DNA of 64,000 bases from Psychrobacter arenosus (GCF_904848165.1 NZ_LR884459.1:992001-1056000); one strand, 5' to 3'; shown: positions 37,279-46,795, numbered from the stretch's first letter. The notes: generated from the letters alone by a model not told the origin. Numbers and translations are program-made.

Positions 37279-39189
37279 ATGAATTTTTGGCATATGCAGT
37301 TGCACCCTGATAACTCTAGCTTAGGACAGGAAAAAGACATCTTAAAAAAAACTAAGTTGATTGGGATTGGGATTTGGGAAGATCCAGACGAAGATAAGAT
37401 ACAAGAACGAAAATTTGCTAAACAAATGAAAGTTGGAGATGTTGTTGCTATAAAAAGAGGAGGTACAATAATAGCTTTAACCAAAGTTGTTGGCGAATGT
37501 GAGTTTGAGGAGAATATTGATCGGGATTTAGATTGGTTTCAACGAAGACGAAAAGTTGAAATATTAGATTGGTATAGTGAAGAGTATGGTTATTATATAG
37601 CTCCGACAGCTGCTCTAACAAGATGTAATATGGCTTTTAATGATAGTGTACGAACTAATGAATCAATTAAAAAATGGTATGAAAAAGTTATGATTGACTC
37701 TGATATTAATAAAGTAATTAATCTTTTAAAATATAAGCACCAAGTTATTTTACAAGGACCTCCTGGCACCGGTAAAACAAGGTTAGCTAAATTAGTTGCA
37801 GAACGTATCGCTCAGCCCGAAAATAAAGGATCGTCAGGTCAGTTAATTGATAATTTGATTCAATCATTTGATGTTGACAATTCAGAGGCTAAATTTGAGC
37901 GCGAAAAGCGTCAGCAACTATTATCAAGTTTTTATAAAACCTTTCCTAAGGAAAAAATCAATGACCTCACCTTAGAAAGTTACTGCATAGGAACAGGCGA
38001 AAATAACTCTTTTTGCTGGTGGATAGAAAGAGGATTACAAAGCTTGGGTTACTATTTCCCTGGTAGTTCACTTTCTTATAAGATTTATTGGAGTAAAGCT
38101 AAGGATGTTTATAGCAAACATGGATTTGTTAAAGATATAGAAGATGATGAGCTAGCAATGACGATGGTTGCCGAGACTATACATGATTTAGTCAATAATC
38201 ATAACACGGAACAAGCTTTCGAGCGCTTTGGCAATAGTTTCGTACTTAAGGTATTGCAAAGCTATTATCCAGAAAAATATTTCCCTATTAATAGTGAAAC
38301 AGCAATTGATAATGCATTAAAGCTACTCAAAAGCTATGATGAGAGTCTAAGTTTACTGGATAAAAATAAGAAATTGACAGAAATATACTTAGATAAAAAG
38401 AAACAATTTAATAGCGAGATAACGAAACATGAGTTTGCACGTATTATTTGGGATAACTTTGATTTGAAGTCAGGGCAGGACTTAACCCAGTCAAATGAAG
38501 TCAAGGCACAAGGAAAATATGAAATCATCCAATTTCATCCGGCTTACACCTATGAGGACTTTGTAAGAGGCATAGTTGCTAGTAGTGATGAGGGCAATAT
38601 CAGTTATCACGTTGAGAATAAAAAACTTGCTGAAATTGCGCAAGAAGCCTGTGACAATCCTAACGGCAACTATGTGCTAATAGTCGACGAAATTAATCGA
38701 GCAAACCTACCTTCGGTGTTAGGAGAGCTGATTTATGCACTTGAATATCGTGGTGAGTCTATACAGACAATGTATGAGTATAATAAGTCACGAGATATTA
38801 AATTACCTAAGAACCTCTATATTATAGGGACTATGAACACTGCGGATCGCTCAGTAGGTCATATTGACTATGCCATTCGCAGACGCTTTGCGTTTTATAA
38901 TGTATTACCTAACGTTAACGTAGTTAAGAATGAAGAAGCTAGAAGACTCTACAATGAGGTGATGGAGTTATTTGACAATCCCTACCTGTCATCAGATTTT
39001 GATGCTAACGATGTGCGTATAGGGCATAGCTACTTTCTTACATCTAATGAGGATATGTCTGATGAAGATTTTATTCTTGAGCTTAGACAAAAGCTCAAAC
39101 ATGAGATTAAACCGATACTTTATGAGTATATAAAAGATGGCATCTTATTAGATAGCGCTAAAGATTTCGTGGACGATCTAAATGTCTAA
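37279..39189 (+). CDS. mcrB: McrB-type restriction ATPase with EVE-like N-terminal domain
   Basis: 636 residues. N-terminal 110 residues (MNFWHMQLHPD..., IGIGIWED, GDVVAIKRGG) resemble an EVE/YTH-like modified-base reader, as in other McrB fusions. AAA+ domain: GPPGTGKTRLA (about 161-171), LIVDEINRANLPSVLGELI (about 465-483) and GTMNTADRSVGHIDYAIRRRF. About 220 residues of helical sequence are inserted between Walker A and the next motif. It would recognise modified DNA and form a motor with McrC. Stop overlaps mcrC by 8 bases. Reads opposite to hsdR. Confidence 0.9.
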   Translation: MNFWHMQLHPDNSSLGQEKDILKKTKLIGIGIWEDPDEDKIQERKFAKQMKVGDVVAIKRGGTIIALTKVVGECEFEENIDRDLDWFQRRRKVEILDWYSEEYGYYIAPTAALTRCNMAFNDSVRTNESIKKWYEKVMIDSDINKVINLLKYKHQVILQGPPGTGKTRLAKLVAERIAQPENKGSSGQLIDNLIQSFDVDNSEAKFEREKRQQLLSSFYKTFPKEKINDLTLESYCIGTGENNSFCWWIERGLQSLGYYFPGSSLSYKIYWSKAKDVYSKHGFVKDIEDDELAMTMVAETIHDLVNNHNTEQAFERFGNSFVLKVLQSYYPEKYFPINSETAIDNALKLLKSYDESLSLLDKNKKLTEIYLDKKKQFNSEITKHEFARIIWDNFDLKSGQDLTQSNEVKAQGKYEIIQFHPAYTYEDFVRGIVASSDEGNISYHVENKKLAEIAQEACDNPNGNYVLIVDEINRANLPSVLGELIYALEYRGESIQTMYEYNKSRDIKLPKNLYIIGTMNTADRSVGHIDYAIRRRFAFYNVLPNVNVVKNEEARRLYNEVMELFDNPYLSSDFDANDVRIGHSYFLTSNEDMSDEDFILELRQKLKHEIKPILYEYIKDGILLDSAKDFVDDLNV

Positions 39190-40489
39190 GGTAATAGAGT
39201 TCAATCACTTAGAGACTATACGTGAACACCATCAGATAGACTTTGATTGTGAAGGTATAGAGGTTTCAGATATATTTTTTCAAGACGATGAGAAAAATGA
39301 GCGTTGTATTCAGGTTATTTATGGTAAAGACAGTCTTGCGCTTAAAATGTCATATTTTATCGGTGCAGACTGGCTTGTAAAGAATCAACAAGCCATTTAT
39401 GTTGCACCAAAAATTAGTGAGAGTGACAAACAAGTTGACTATCTAGGTATGCTTCACTCATGTTTGACCCATGACACTATCGCTAAAAATACCAAAGATC
39501 TATACCACATTAAGCTAAACGAGCCTTTTATTGAAATTGATCAACAGATGGATTTATTAACACCATTACTGATTATACAGTTTCTTAGAATTTTAAAAAG
39601 TGTGGTAAAGAAGGGTTTAAAACAATCATATTATAAAGTCGAGCGTAACCTTAATAGCAGAATTAAAGGTAAAGTCTTAATTGCTCAAAATATCAAAAAA
39701 AATGTAGTTCGAAATAAAGTTACGAACACTGTTTGCAGTTATGAAGAGTTTGGCTTTGATAGCATTGAGAATAGAGTTTTAAAACATACGCTAAGCTTTG
39801 TTAGACGTTATTTATCTCAATACCCAGAATACCTTGGATCAATGAGGTACTTAATCGACTATTGCATACCTGCTTTTGAAAGTGTCAGTGATAAAGTCAA
39901 TTTATATGAGCTTAAAACAGTCAAGCGTAACTCTTTTTATAAAGAGTATCAGGAAGCATTAAAGCTCTCTAAGATTATTCTTAAGCGCTTTGGTTACCAT
40001 ATCAGTGAAATCGACCATAATAACGTCGAAAATATATCAGTACCGCCGTTCTGGATTGATATGTCAAAGCTCTTTGAATTATATATATTGGGACTTCTTA
40101 AAGATAAATATGGGGATAAGATACTTTTCCAAGCGAAAGGTAGCTACGGGAATCCAGACTATTTACTGATAGATGACATGCAACCACTTATCATAGATGC
40201 GAAATACAGACCTACTTATCAACAAGACAAGAATTTAAGCTATATCATTGAAGATATTAGACAAATAAGCGGTTATGCAAGAGACGTGGGTATATTAGAT
40301 AAGCTAGGCTACCATACGGTAGAGGAGCAGTCATCAAGTGTTGTCAGTTGTGTCGTTATCTACACTGATCAAGATGAGGGCGATAAGCTACCAAACAGTT
40401 TAACCGCTGGTAAATCGATTAAAGGCTTTACTAAATTCTATAAGGTGCCAATCTCTGTTCCTGTTCTCAAAAATCAAACAGCTGAATAA
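39182..40489 (+). CDS. mcrC: McrC-type 5-methylcytosine restriction nuclease subunit
   Basis: 435 residues, full length for McrC. The N-terminal part has the family LEEF-like fold (FIGADWLVKN, VAPKI). The C-terminal nuclease has the core PDYLLIDDMQPLIIDAKYRP (about 344-364; D...D-x-K). It cuts DNA in complex with McrB. Overlaps mcrB by 8 bases. No defects seen, so this module may be the active type IV system of the island. Confidence 0.92.
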   Translation: MSKVIEFNHLETIREHHQIDFDCEGIEVSDIFFQDDEKNERCIQVIYGKDSLALKMSYFIGADWLVKNQQAIYVAPKISESDKQVDYLGMLHSCLTHDTIAKNTKDLYHIKLNEPFIEIDQQMDLLTPLLIIQFLRILKSVVKKGLKQSYYKVERNLNSRIKGKVLIAQNIKKNVVRNKVTNTVCSYEEFGFDSIENRVLKHTLSFVRRYLSQYPEYLGSMRYLIDYCIPAFESVSDKVNLYELKTVKRNSFYKEYQEALKLSKIILKRFGYHISEIDHNNVENISVPPFWIDMSKLFELYILGLLKDKYGDKILFQAKGSYGNPDYLLIDDMQPLIIDAKYRPTYQQDKNLSYIIEDIRQISGYARDVGILDKLGYHTVEEQSSSVVSCVVIYTDQDEGDKLPNSLTAGKSIKGFTKFYKVPISVPVLKNQTAE

Positions 40490-40535
40490 ACTATGTCAAA
40501 CGGGATGGATTACCACAACCAACTTTTAACAACCT

Positions 40536-40581
40536 TGGTCACGGAATGGTCACCGTTTGGTCACCGAGCACTTGGTCACCG
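40536..40581. repeat. Cluster of four TGGTCAC(C)G repeats near attR
   Basis: GGTCAC occurs at 40537, 40548, 40559 and 40574 in the same orientation, three of them followed by CG. Spacings are 11, 11 and 15 bases, so the first three share one helical face. They are about 130-175 bases inside attR. A further copy is at 16902 near attL. Likely protein-binding sites, possibly arm sites for a recombinase. Confidence 0.6.
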
Positions 40582-40709
40582 ATTTTTAAAAGGCAGAGTG
40601 CATGCACGCAGACTTATAGAGAATACATTATTAAAGAGTAGATTGCTTCTTAGAAGTTTTTAAAGATAGATTAACTGACCCTTACGGATAAAGGCTTTAA
40701 GGAAAATTA

Positions 40710-40834
40710 CAGACACAAAAAAACCCCAAGTAAACTAATACATGGGGCGAAACTTGCTTAAACTCGAAAGTTTAAATTCGTTTTAAATATGGCGCAGCGG
40801 ACGGGACTCGAACCCGCGACCCCCGGCGTGACAG
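40710..40834. repeat. Right 125-bp direct repeat (attR of the island)
   Basis: Identical to 16632-16756. Here it forms the 3' half of the intact tRNA-Asp gene plus its terminator. The right border of the island lies at 40834 or less. Confidence 0.93.
40717..40748 (-). terminator. Terminator of the tRNA-Val/tRNA-Asp transcript
   Basis: Same hairpin and T-run as in attL, 40 bases after the tRNA-Asp 3' end on the minus strand. Confidence 0.8.
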
Positions 40835-40866
40835 GCCGGTATTCTAACCAACTGAACTACCGCTGC
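40790..40866 (-). tRNA. tRNA-Asp (GTC)
   Basis: 77 bases, CCA encoded. The acceptor stem GCAGCGG/CCGCTGC, the anticodon loop CTGTCAC (anticodon GTC) and the T-arm GGTTCGAGTC are all present. It is the integration target of the island and is kept intact by the right-hand repeat. Confidence 0.97.
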
Positions 40867-40920
40867 TTAGGTCGTATTTAGTATTTCATCTTAATTAAAA
40901 GATCCACTTTACTAAAGTAG

Positions 40921-40996
40921 TGGTGGGTGATGACGGATTCGAACCGCCGACATTCTGCGTGTAAGGCAGACGCTCTACCAACTGAGCTAATCACCC
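40921..40996 (-). tRNA. tRNA-Val (TAC)
   Basis: 76 bases, CCA encoded. Acceptor GGGTGAT/ATCACCC, anticodon loop CTTACAC (anticodon TAC), T-arm GGTTCGAATC. Located 54 bases upstream of tRNA-Asp on the same strand, so probably one transcript. Confidence 0.96.
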
Positions 40997-41198
40997 TGAG
41001 CGAGGAGCCAACGAAGCACTGCTTCGTCCGAGCGCAAGAGAATTTGCTTATTCGCAAATTCTAGCAGCTCAATACCTTCAATGAGGTATAACTTCTACTG
41101 CAAGAGAAAATTCCTAAGTAAAAACTGTCACATCCTACTTAGTTTTTCTAACCGAAACCCCCGTAAATACTAACTAAGGTCTCGCTCTGTGGGTGTGT

Positions 41199-41226
41199 AT
41201 TATATAGATTTAACTTAGGCTGTCAA
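41199..41226 (-). promoter_or_regulatory. Strong sigma-70 promoter for tRNA-Val-tRNA-Asp
   Basis: On the minus strand TTGACA (41226-41221) and TATAAT (41204-41199) with a 16-base spacer: perfect consensus hexamers. Confidence 0.85.
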
Positions 41227-41323
41227 ACCCTTTTTGCACTTTTTCTCAATATTTTTGAATATAGTCGTTATAAAGCTAAAAACGACCTGTTTTACCCTAT
41301 TCTTAGCCTAATCAACGTCATAT

Positions 41324-41352
41324 AAAAGACCCTCAAGTGACTAAAGGTCTAT
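41324..41352 (-). terminator. Probable terminator of the adhesin gene
   Basis: AGACC/GGTCT stem followed by TTTTAT on the minus strand, 30 bases past the adhesin stop. The stem is short. Confidence 0.6.
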
Positions 41353-41380
41353 TATCACATATAAACTTGCTGATGGACTG

Positions 41381-44300
41381 TTAAATAACAGCCCCACCCT
41401 GCTCTATATCAAGATTATGATTAAGGTGGCTGCCGGTATCCGCAGAGATTAACTGCGAGCTAGTCGCAGTCTCAACGTTATTAGCAATATTACTAACGAC
41501 GCTATTATCATCTGTGCTGCCGATAAATAATGCTCTATTATTTGAACTGTCCTCTACTAAGTCCTCATAATGAATATCGCTAGCCATTCTACGGGTTGGA
41601 GCAATGGCCTCAGCATCAAGTTGCAAGGTATAGTCCTGCGTCTCCTTAATAGTGCCTGAGTTACCAGCCGCATCCGTAACGTTTGCTATGCCTACTACGC
41701 TAGTATCTGTATCGATGCCTAGCTCTATTCCCAAGACCTCAATACCGAAACGACCATTTGTATCTATTGTGGTCAGATAATCTATTTCGTTGATGGCTAA
41801 GGTCACTTGATCGCCTGCCGCAAACTCTCCCGATACTGTGCCGGTGATGTTGATAGTCTCGGTGAGCTCTAGGGTACTAATGACATTATCTTCGGTAATA
41901 GCATCTATCACTAAGGTGGTCGTACAAGCATTTGGCGCTTTCGTATCGGCTGGTGGTGCCGTGTCATCGGCTATAGGCCCTGAATTATCCGCGATATCAG
42001 TGACGTTGGCTACTATTTCCGTATCGGGAGTTACTTCAAACGTCTGACCATTATCAATAATGTTTTGGGTGACTGCATAATCAATATCATTAATAGTTAA
42101 CTTATCCCCAATTTCGGTCCCGTCTAGTACGGTCACCGTGGCGGTAATAGTCCCATCATCGCCAACTTCCTCAGCGTTATAAATATCATCATCGCCTGTA
42201 GGCTCGAAGGCAATCATTGGGGCAGCTGGTGCTTCAGTATCTGCGGTCGCAGCCGTTGCTGTGGTCTGCGGGCTTTGATTGCCCAACCTATCTGTCAGGC
42301 TAGCGGTTATCTGTTCACCCGGTAGTACCTCTATATTGAGGCCATTATCACGGATAGCTAAAGTCACTGGATAATCCTCACCGTTTACCGTCAGCGTCTG
42401 TCCTGTCAGGGTATCAGGCGGCACACTGATATTAGCAGTAATAGTACCGTCGTCACCTACCTCAGCTATATTATAGATACCATCTGCTCCTGGCGCTTCA
42501 AAAGTTATTTCTGGAGGCGGCGTCTCCATAGTATCCACGGCAAGCTCTAAAGTTCGACTCACCCCTGGAGAGTAATCATTGGCGTCAAAGTAGCCGTCCC
42601 CATTGACTAGTATCTGCCCACTACCATGAAAGCCTGCCAATGGTGTTACGGTGGCGGTCCAACTCTTACCTTCATCTGAGGTCTGTAAGTCACTTAGCGC
42701 CACCCCCTCGAGACGGAAGTCATCTAGCTCAAGCCCCAATACTGATGACGAAAAAACCAGCTCTAACGTTGTCGCTTCATTAGCATTTAGATTTTCATCT
42801 AAGACCCGATAGCTTTGGATGGACAATGGCTCGTAACCATTTGCCTGAGAGTCATTAGTGGCAGCTTTAGCGTTTACAGAGCTGTCTGTTGCTTGAGCAT
42901 CTATAAGAGTAGCATTGGCGAACAGGGCACTTGCCATAGTATCTTGTGGCGCTAAACGACTGCTTTCTACGAACACTTCGTTAGCGACCGAGCTGTTCAA
43001 AGCGTTAGTTGGCGCGCTGTCTAAAATAGACGTGGTATAGTCAGCATCGGCAATAGTAAAGATAAGCGGCTCTTCCCCTTCGCTCAAACCATCGCTAATA
43101 GGCTGCACACTAATCGTAAAGGTCGTGACCTCTTTGGGTACAAATATCACGCCATTAACTTTGTCGTAAGAGACTCCTTCGCTGAAGGTTAAGAAGTCAT
43201 AATCTAGCTTATCCGCTACAGAATCATCGCTAAGAGTCAGGTGCAATCGGGTGTCTTTTTCCAAAGCATCCGTGAGCGTGACTGTAAAGGCTACTTGTTC
43301 CATATCGTTTTCTACCACATTTTGCGAGATTACAGAATCCACGTCACGTGCGTTTTCTTCGCTCAGTTCCAGGGAAGTGGTATAAAGTTGCTTGCCTGCA
43401 GCATCTTGCGCTCTTAGCTCATAATTGTGTTGGGCACTGCCCTCTTCAAAATCGTTTGCCTCACTGAGTTTGCCGGCTTCTGTCAAATAAAGCAGCGTGT
43501 TATTAGTCTCAGGGTCCTGCTCTAACCGGAACCAACCATCGCTACTAACCGTAGTACCGCTATCATTAAATACCACTTCGGCGACTTCTGGTTTTAGCTC
43601 ATTCTCGACTATCACATTACCAATCAATCCCACGTTGGTATTGTTCTCAATATATTGGACTCTAGAGGGTCTATCATCGAGTGCGTCATGAGTAGCTACT
43701 GATTGGTTGCCGGCTGCATCGGTTAAAGTGACCGTGACTACAGACTCGCCTCTAACCCGATTAGGCACTAGAGTGACTGAGCCAGTCTCTGCAGCAAAAC
43801 TTACCCCGCTTTGCAAGATGTCCGCCGGGGTATCAGGGCTAGTAGCCTGTTGCCATTGATCGGCAATGCCATCGTTATCATTATCTACTCGAGCCAAAGT
43901 AAAGGTATTGAGCTCGCCCGCCTCGCTGGTTTCATCATAATAAGCGACTTGCATGGTGGTTAAGTCGCTATCTTCTGGCGGGTTTATCACTACCCCACCA
44001 TCCGCAGTTTCTGGAATGTCGGGCACTATTAGACTATCGACTATCTGTGCGGGTGAAATTTCTGTCTCAGCGGCAGGGGCTGTGTCTGTCGCATCAGGCC
44101 CTGAATTACCAGCCACATCCCTAATGCTGGCGGTCACTACAGTATCCGGCGCAATCTCAATCGCTTGACCCGCATCTAAGACAGCTTGAGTCACTGGGTA
44201 TTCTGTTCCATTGATAGTTAGGATATCGCCTAATTCCGTACCGTCCGGCACAGTCACCGTGGCTGTAATCGTACCATCGTCACCAACTTCAACATTATTA

Positions 44301-45478
44301 TAAATAGCATCATCACCAGTGGATTCAAAGGCAATCGTTGGGGCATCAGGTGGGGTAATGTCTGCCTCGGGGGCAGTGTCTTTCGCATCAGGCCCCTTTT
44401 TCCCAGCAGCGCTAGTGATGCTAGCGACCACCTCTGTAGCCGGCGCAATAGCAACCGTTTGACCATTCGCTATCACGGCTTCGGTCACAGGATAATCAGT
44501 CCCATTGATAGTCAGGACGTCGCCTACTTCTGTACCCTCAGGCACAGTGACCGTAGCAGTAATCATCCCGTCTTCATCGACCTCTTCTGCATTATAAATA
44601 TCGTCTGGCCCTGCGTCTGCAAAATTAATAATGGGTGCTTGAGGGATATCATCGCCGGCTATAGCCGTGGCAGGCTCGCTTTCTCCAACTTGAGTAGTCT
44701 GCGTTGCGGTCACCTCTGAGCCATCTTTCACCTCATTAGCAGGAATAGTTACTGCCCCTGTTTCTGGATTAATCGTCACGTTATCTTCAGGATTATTATC
44801 TACCCATTGTCCGTTCTCTGGATTTTGGGTAAAGGTGACAGTCTGCTCATTACCCTCTTCATTAATATAAGTAATCTCTGTGGTATTACCTTCCTCTGTA
44901 GGCTCAACGGTCACACTGCCATCGTCTTGCGCCGTTAGGATAGGCTTAGGAATCTCTGGTTGGTCCGGCGTGTCATCATCCTTATCGTCATCATCGGCGA
45001 GAGCTGCCGCTACTAGCCCTACTCCTGCCAAACCTACGAGCCAAGGTAAAATAGCAAAGCCTTGCTCACTTTGACCTGCCCACCAAGGGGACAACTGTGC
45101 GGGTCCACCGAGCGCTTGACCTTCTATATCACCTGGCGCTAGCTGCGTCACATAATCAGCCACTTCTGCAGTATCCGGAATGTAATAGTAATATCGGCCA
45201 TCTTCTGCCATGCCCATAAGCGCCTGCTCACTATTGCTATAAAAATCTTGCAGGATTAAATTAGGCGTATCACCGTCTTCAGCAAAAGAAACATGCAAAT
45301 CATTGGCCACTCGCTGAGTAATAATATGGTCGGGCGCATGACCTGAACTCTGCTCTAAAAACTCGTAATTTACCCCTTGATCCGCTGCAATAACTGTAGG
45401 CTGACCCTCCCCTAGCATTACCGTCTCAGTATTAGTAGTCGCTTGAGTATTCTGAACTTTTACAATAATCGTTTGCAT
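41381..45478 (-). CDS. BapA-like repetitive surface adhesin
   Basis: 1365 residues, very acidic. The N-terminal 135 residues are a BapA-prefix-like domain (MQTIIVKVQNTQATTNTETV, then YYYYIPDTA). A hydrophobic segment (LPWLVGLAGVGLVAAALA, about 145-165) and a DDDDKDDD block follow. Four Ig-like units of about 90-100 residues begin near residues 278, 376, 990 and 1085, each with a variant of GDDxIYNxxEVGDDGTITATV. A Calx-beta-like region is at about 715-830 (VSVQPISDGLSEGEEPLIF). No RTX repeats or obvious type I secretion C-terminus is seen: the end is Ser/Asn/Asp-rich and lacks the usual terminal domain. Shorter than most Bap proteins. Probable role is biofilm or surface adhesion. Same strand as the ompA-like gene, 42 bases apart. 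Confidence 0.75.
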   Translation of the reverse strand: MQTIIVKVQNTQATTNTETVMLGEGQPTVIAADQGVNYEFLEQSSGHAPDHIITQRVANDLHVSFAEDGDTPNLILQDFYSNSEQALMGMAEDGRYYYYIPDTAEVADYVTQLAPGDIEGQALGGPAQLSPWWAGQSEQGFAILPWLVGLAGVGLVAAALADDDDKDDDTPDQPEIPKPILTAQDDGSVTVEPTEEGNTTEITYINEEGNEQTVTFTQNPENGQWVDNNPEDNVTINPETGAVTIPANEVKDGSEVTATQTTQVGESEPATAIAGDDIPQAPIINFADAGPDDIYNAEEVDEDGMITATVTVPEGTEVGDVLTINGTDYPVTEAVIANGQTVAIAPATEVVASITSAAGKKGPDAKDTAPEADITPPDAPTIAFESTGDDAIYNNVEVGDDGTITATVTVPDGTELGDILTINGTEYPVTQAVLDAGQAIEIAPDTVVTASIRDVAGNSGPDATDTAPAAETEISPAQIVDSLIVPDIPETADGGVVINPPEDSDLTTMQVAYYDETSEAGELNTFTLARVDNDNDGIADQWQQATSPDTPADILQSGVSFAAETGSVTLVPNRVRGESVVTVTLTDAAGNQSVATHDALDDRPSRVQYIENNTNVGLIGNVIVENELKPEVAEVVFNDSGTTVSSDGWFRLEQDPETNNTLLYLTEAGKLSEANDFEEGSAQHNYELRAQDAAGKQLYTTSLELSEENARDVDSVISQNVVENDMEQVAFTVTLTDALEKDTRLHLTLSDDSVADKLDYDFLTFSEGVSYDKVNGVIFVPKEVTTFTISVQPISDGLSEGEEPLIFTIADADYTTSILDSAPTNALNSSVANEVFVESSRLAPQDTMASALFANATLIDAQATDSSVNAKAATNDSQANGYEPLSIQSYRVLDENLNANEATTLELVFSSSVLGLELDDFRLEGVALSDLQTSDEGKSWTATVTPLAGFHGSGQILVNGDGYFDANDYSPGVSRTLELAVDTMETPPPEITFEAPGADGIYNIAEVGDDGTITANISVPPDTLTGQTLTVNGEDYPVTLAIRDNGLNIEVLPGEQITASLTDRLGNQSPQTTATAATADTEAPAAPMIAFEPTGDDDIYNAEEVGDDGTITATVTVLDGTEIGDKLTINDIDYAVTQNIIDNGQTFEVTPDTEIVANVTDIADNSGPIADDTAPPADTKAPNACTTTLVIDAITEDNVISTLELTETINITGTVSGEFAAGDQVTLAINEIDYLTTIDTNGRFGIEVLGIELGIDTDTSVVGIANVTDAAGNSGTIKETQDYTLQLDAEAIAPTRRMASDIHYEDLVEDSSNNRALFIGSTDDNSVVSNIANNVETATSSQLISADTGSHLNHNLDIEQGGAVI

Positions 45479-45520
45479 ACTGCTCCCCTCGTCCTGAGAT
45501 TTATTGGCGGTCTATCTTAT

Positions 45521-46444
45521 CTATTGTGGTGCAACAACCGCGATGACTCTTCTGTTCATCTGTCGCCCCTCTTTGGTAGCGTTACTCGCTACAGGCTCTG
45601 ACTCTCCATAGCCGATGGTCGTTATGCGATTCGGGTCTATACCATACTGCTTGACCAGCATAGTTTGCACCGCTTGCGCTCGCCGCTCTGAAAGCTTTTG
45701 GTTATAGGCATCACTGGCGGTACTGTCGGTATGACCTTTGATGACGGCGCTAGTACTGCTGTACTCTTGCATAAACGCTGCAACATCAGCGACTCTGCTA
45801 AAGTACTGGGGTTGAATAACGGCTTTGTCGGTGTCAAAGAACACGCGCATCTCAATACTAACCTCTTTTTCAAGGACAGAAGGCGCGGTAGGCGGGACTG
45901 GAGTAGCAGCGCAAGTAGAGGTGACCCGGCTGATTTGATGCTTTTGATAGCGTTTATCGGTCATTAGCGAGTCTACAGCTTCAGGATTGACCTGCTGTAA
46001 ACTAATGCGCTCTTGCTCATCCACTTCGACATAAAAGAAATAGCTCTGCTGTGCCGGTAGGTTTAGCGTAATAGCATTGCTAAGTAAGTTATTGGTTTTC
46101 TGTGAGGTGGTCACGGCGCTAATCTGGTTTGTGCCAGCGCAGGTATAAACTTGCGTATAGCCTCCTGGTTTTAGACTGCCTTGATACTCACCGTTAATAC
46201 CTAGATTGACACTGGTTTGTCCACCATCTAAGTCAGTTTCGCGAATGAAAAACAGACTGACCTTATCTTGCGGTATAGGTTGGGCTAATAAGGTTTGTGG
46301 GTCTATGGCGACTTGTTGATGCCAACTGATATGGTCAACGGATTTAAGCGTATCCTCTGGCAACTCGGCAAGTGTGGTGACGGGTAAAATTAAGGTAAAG
46401 GCACACAGTATAGAAAGTTTATTAATAGATATCCGCATAGACAT
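45521..46444 (-). CDS. OmpA-family outer membrane protein
   Basis: 307 residues. Signal peptide (about 1-27, ending TLA-ELPED). The central domain (about 60-180) is beta-rich with a DUF-like fold and includes ISAVTTSQKTNN. The OmpA C-terminal peptidoglycan-binding domain (about 200-307) has VIKGHTDSTASDAYNQKLSERRA and ITTIGYGESEPVA. It probably anchors to peptidoglycan. It is just upstream of the adhesin gene, so it may work with it, as OmpA-like partners of surface proteins do. Confidence 0.85.
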   Translation of the reverse strand: MSMRISINKLSILCAFTLILPVTTLAELPEDTLKSVDHISWHQQVAIDPQTLLAQPIPQDKVSLFFIRETDLDGGQTSVNLGINGEYQGSLKPGGYTQVYTCAGTNQISAVTTSQKTNNLLSNAITLNLPAQQSYFFYVEVDEQERISLQQVNPEAVDSLMTDKRYQKHQISRVTSTCAATPVPPTAPSVLEKEVSIEMRVFFDTDKAVIQPQYFSRVADVAAFMQEYSSTSAVIKGHTDSTASDAYNQKLSERRAQAVQTMLVKQYGIDPNRITTIGYGESEPVASNATKEGRQMNRRVIAVVAPQ

Positions 46445-46795
46445 AGTGCCCCCAAATGATAGTAATTGTAGTTATTAGCCAGTATTAAGCCTCACCTATC
46501 TTCATTAATATTGCTTAAACATTAAGTTAAACAATACCATTGCAATACGGGCGTTTGTCTATGAATCATAGCTTTATGATAGGCTGTCTAATACCATCGA
46601 TATAAGGGGCAACTCTTAGCTAGTTATATGCTAGGTTATATAATCATCAATAGTTAAAAAACAAAAAACCCTTCCAATTATGAAAGGGTTATTTATAGGG
46701 ATAATAAATTTATCTGCCGTCTATCGCCATAAGACAACCGCTCAGTATTGACTACTAAACGGTTAAGACAGGGCAACAGTTAGATAGGATAACGA
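46445..46795. other. Intergenic region upstream of ompA-like and downstream of gpx
   Basis: 350 bases. The gpx terminator is at 46663-46692; the rest likely holds the ompA-like/adhesin promoter. No gene seen. Confidence 0.5.
46663..46692 (-). terminator. Terminator of gpx
   Basis: AACCCTT/AAGGGTT stem; the plus-strand A-run becomes a T-run after the stem on the minus strand. Confidence 0.75.

Larger units (their letters stand above)
40997..41380. other. Leader of the tRNA pair and end of the adhesin gene
   Basis: About 380 bases without a gene. Contains the tRNA promoter, a hairpin AGAATTTGC/GCAAATTCT (41038-41062), a GAAGCA/TGCTTC hairpin (about 41014-41026), and the adhesin terminator. 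The hairpins lie in the tRNA leader. Confidence 0.6.

Noticed and set aside
40494..40664. 56-codon frame after mcrC (MSNGMDYHNQ...)
   Set aside because: Overlaps the GGTCAC repeats, composition is biased by them, and no family is recognised. It could instead be a short integrase-linked remnant, but I cannot support it.
41838..45074. Plus-strand open frames opposite the adhesin gene
   Set aside because: They mirror the repetitive codon pattern of the adhesin on the other strand and lack starts with ribosome sites.
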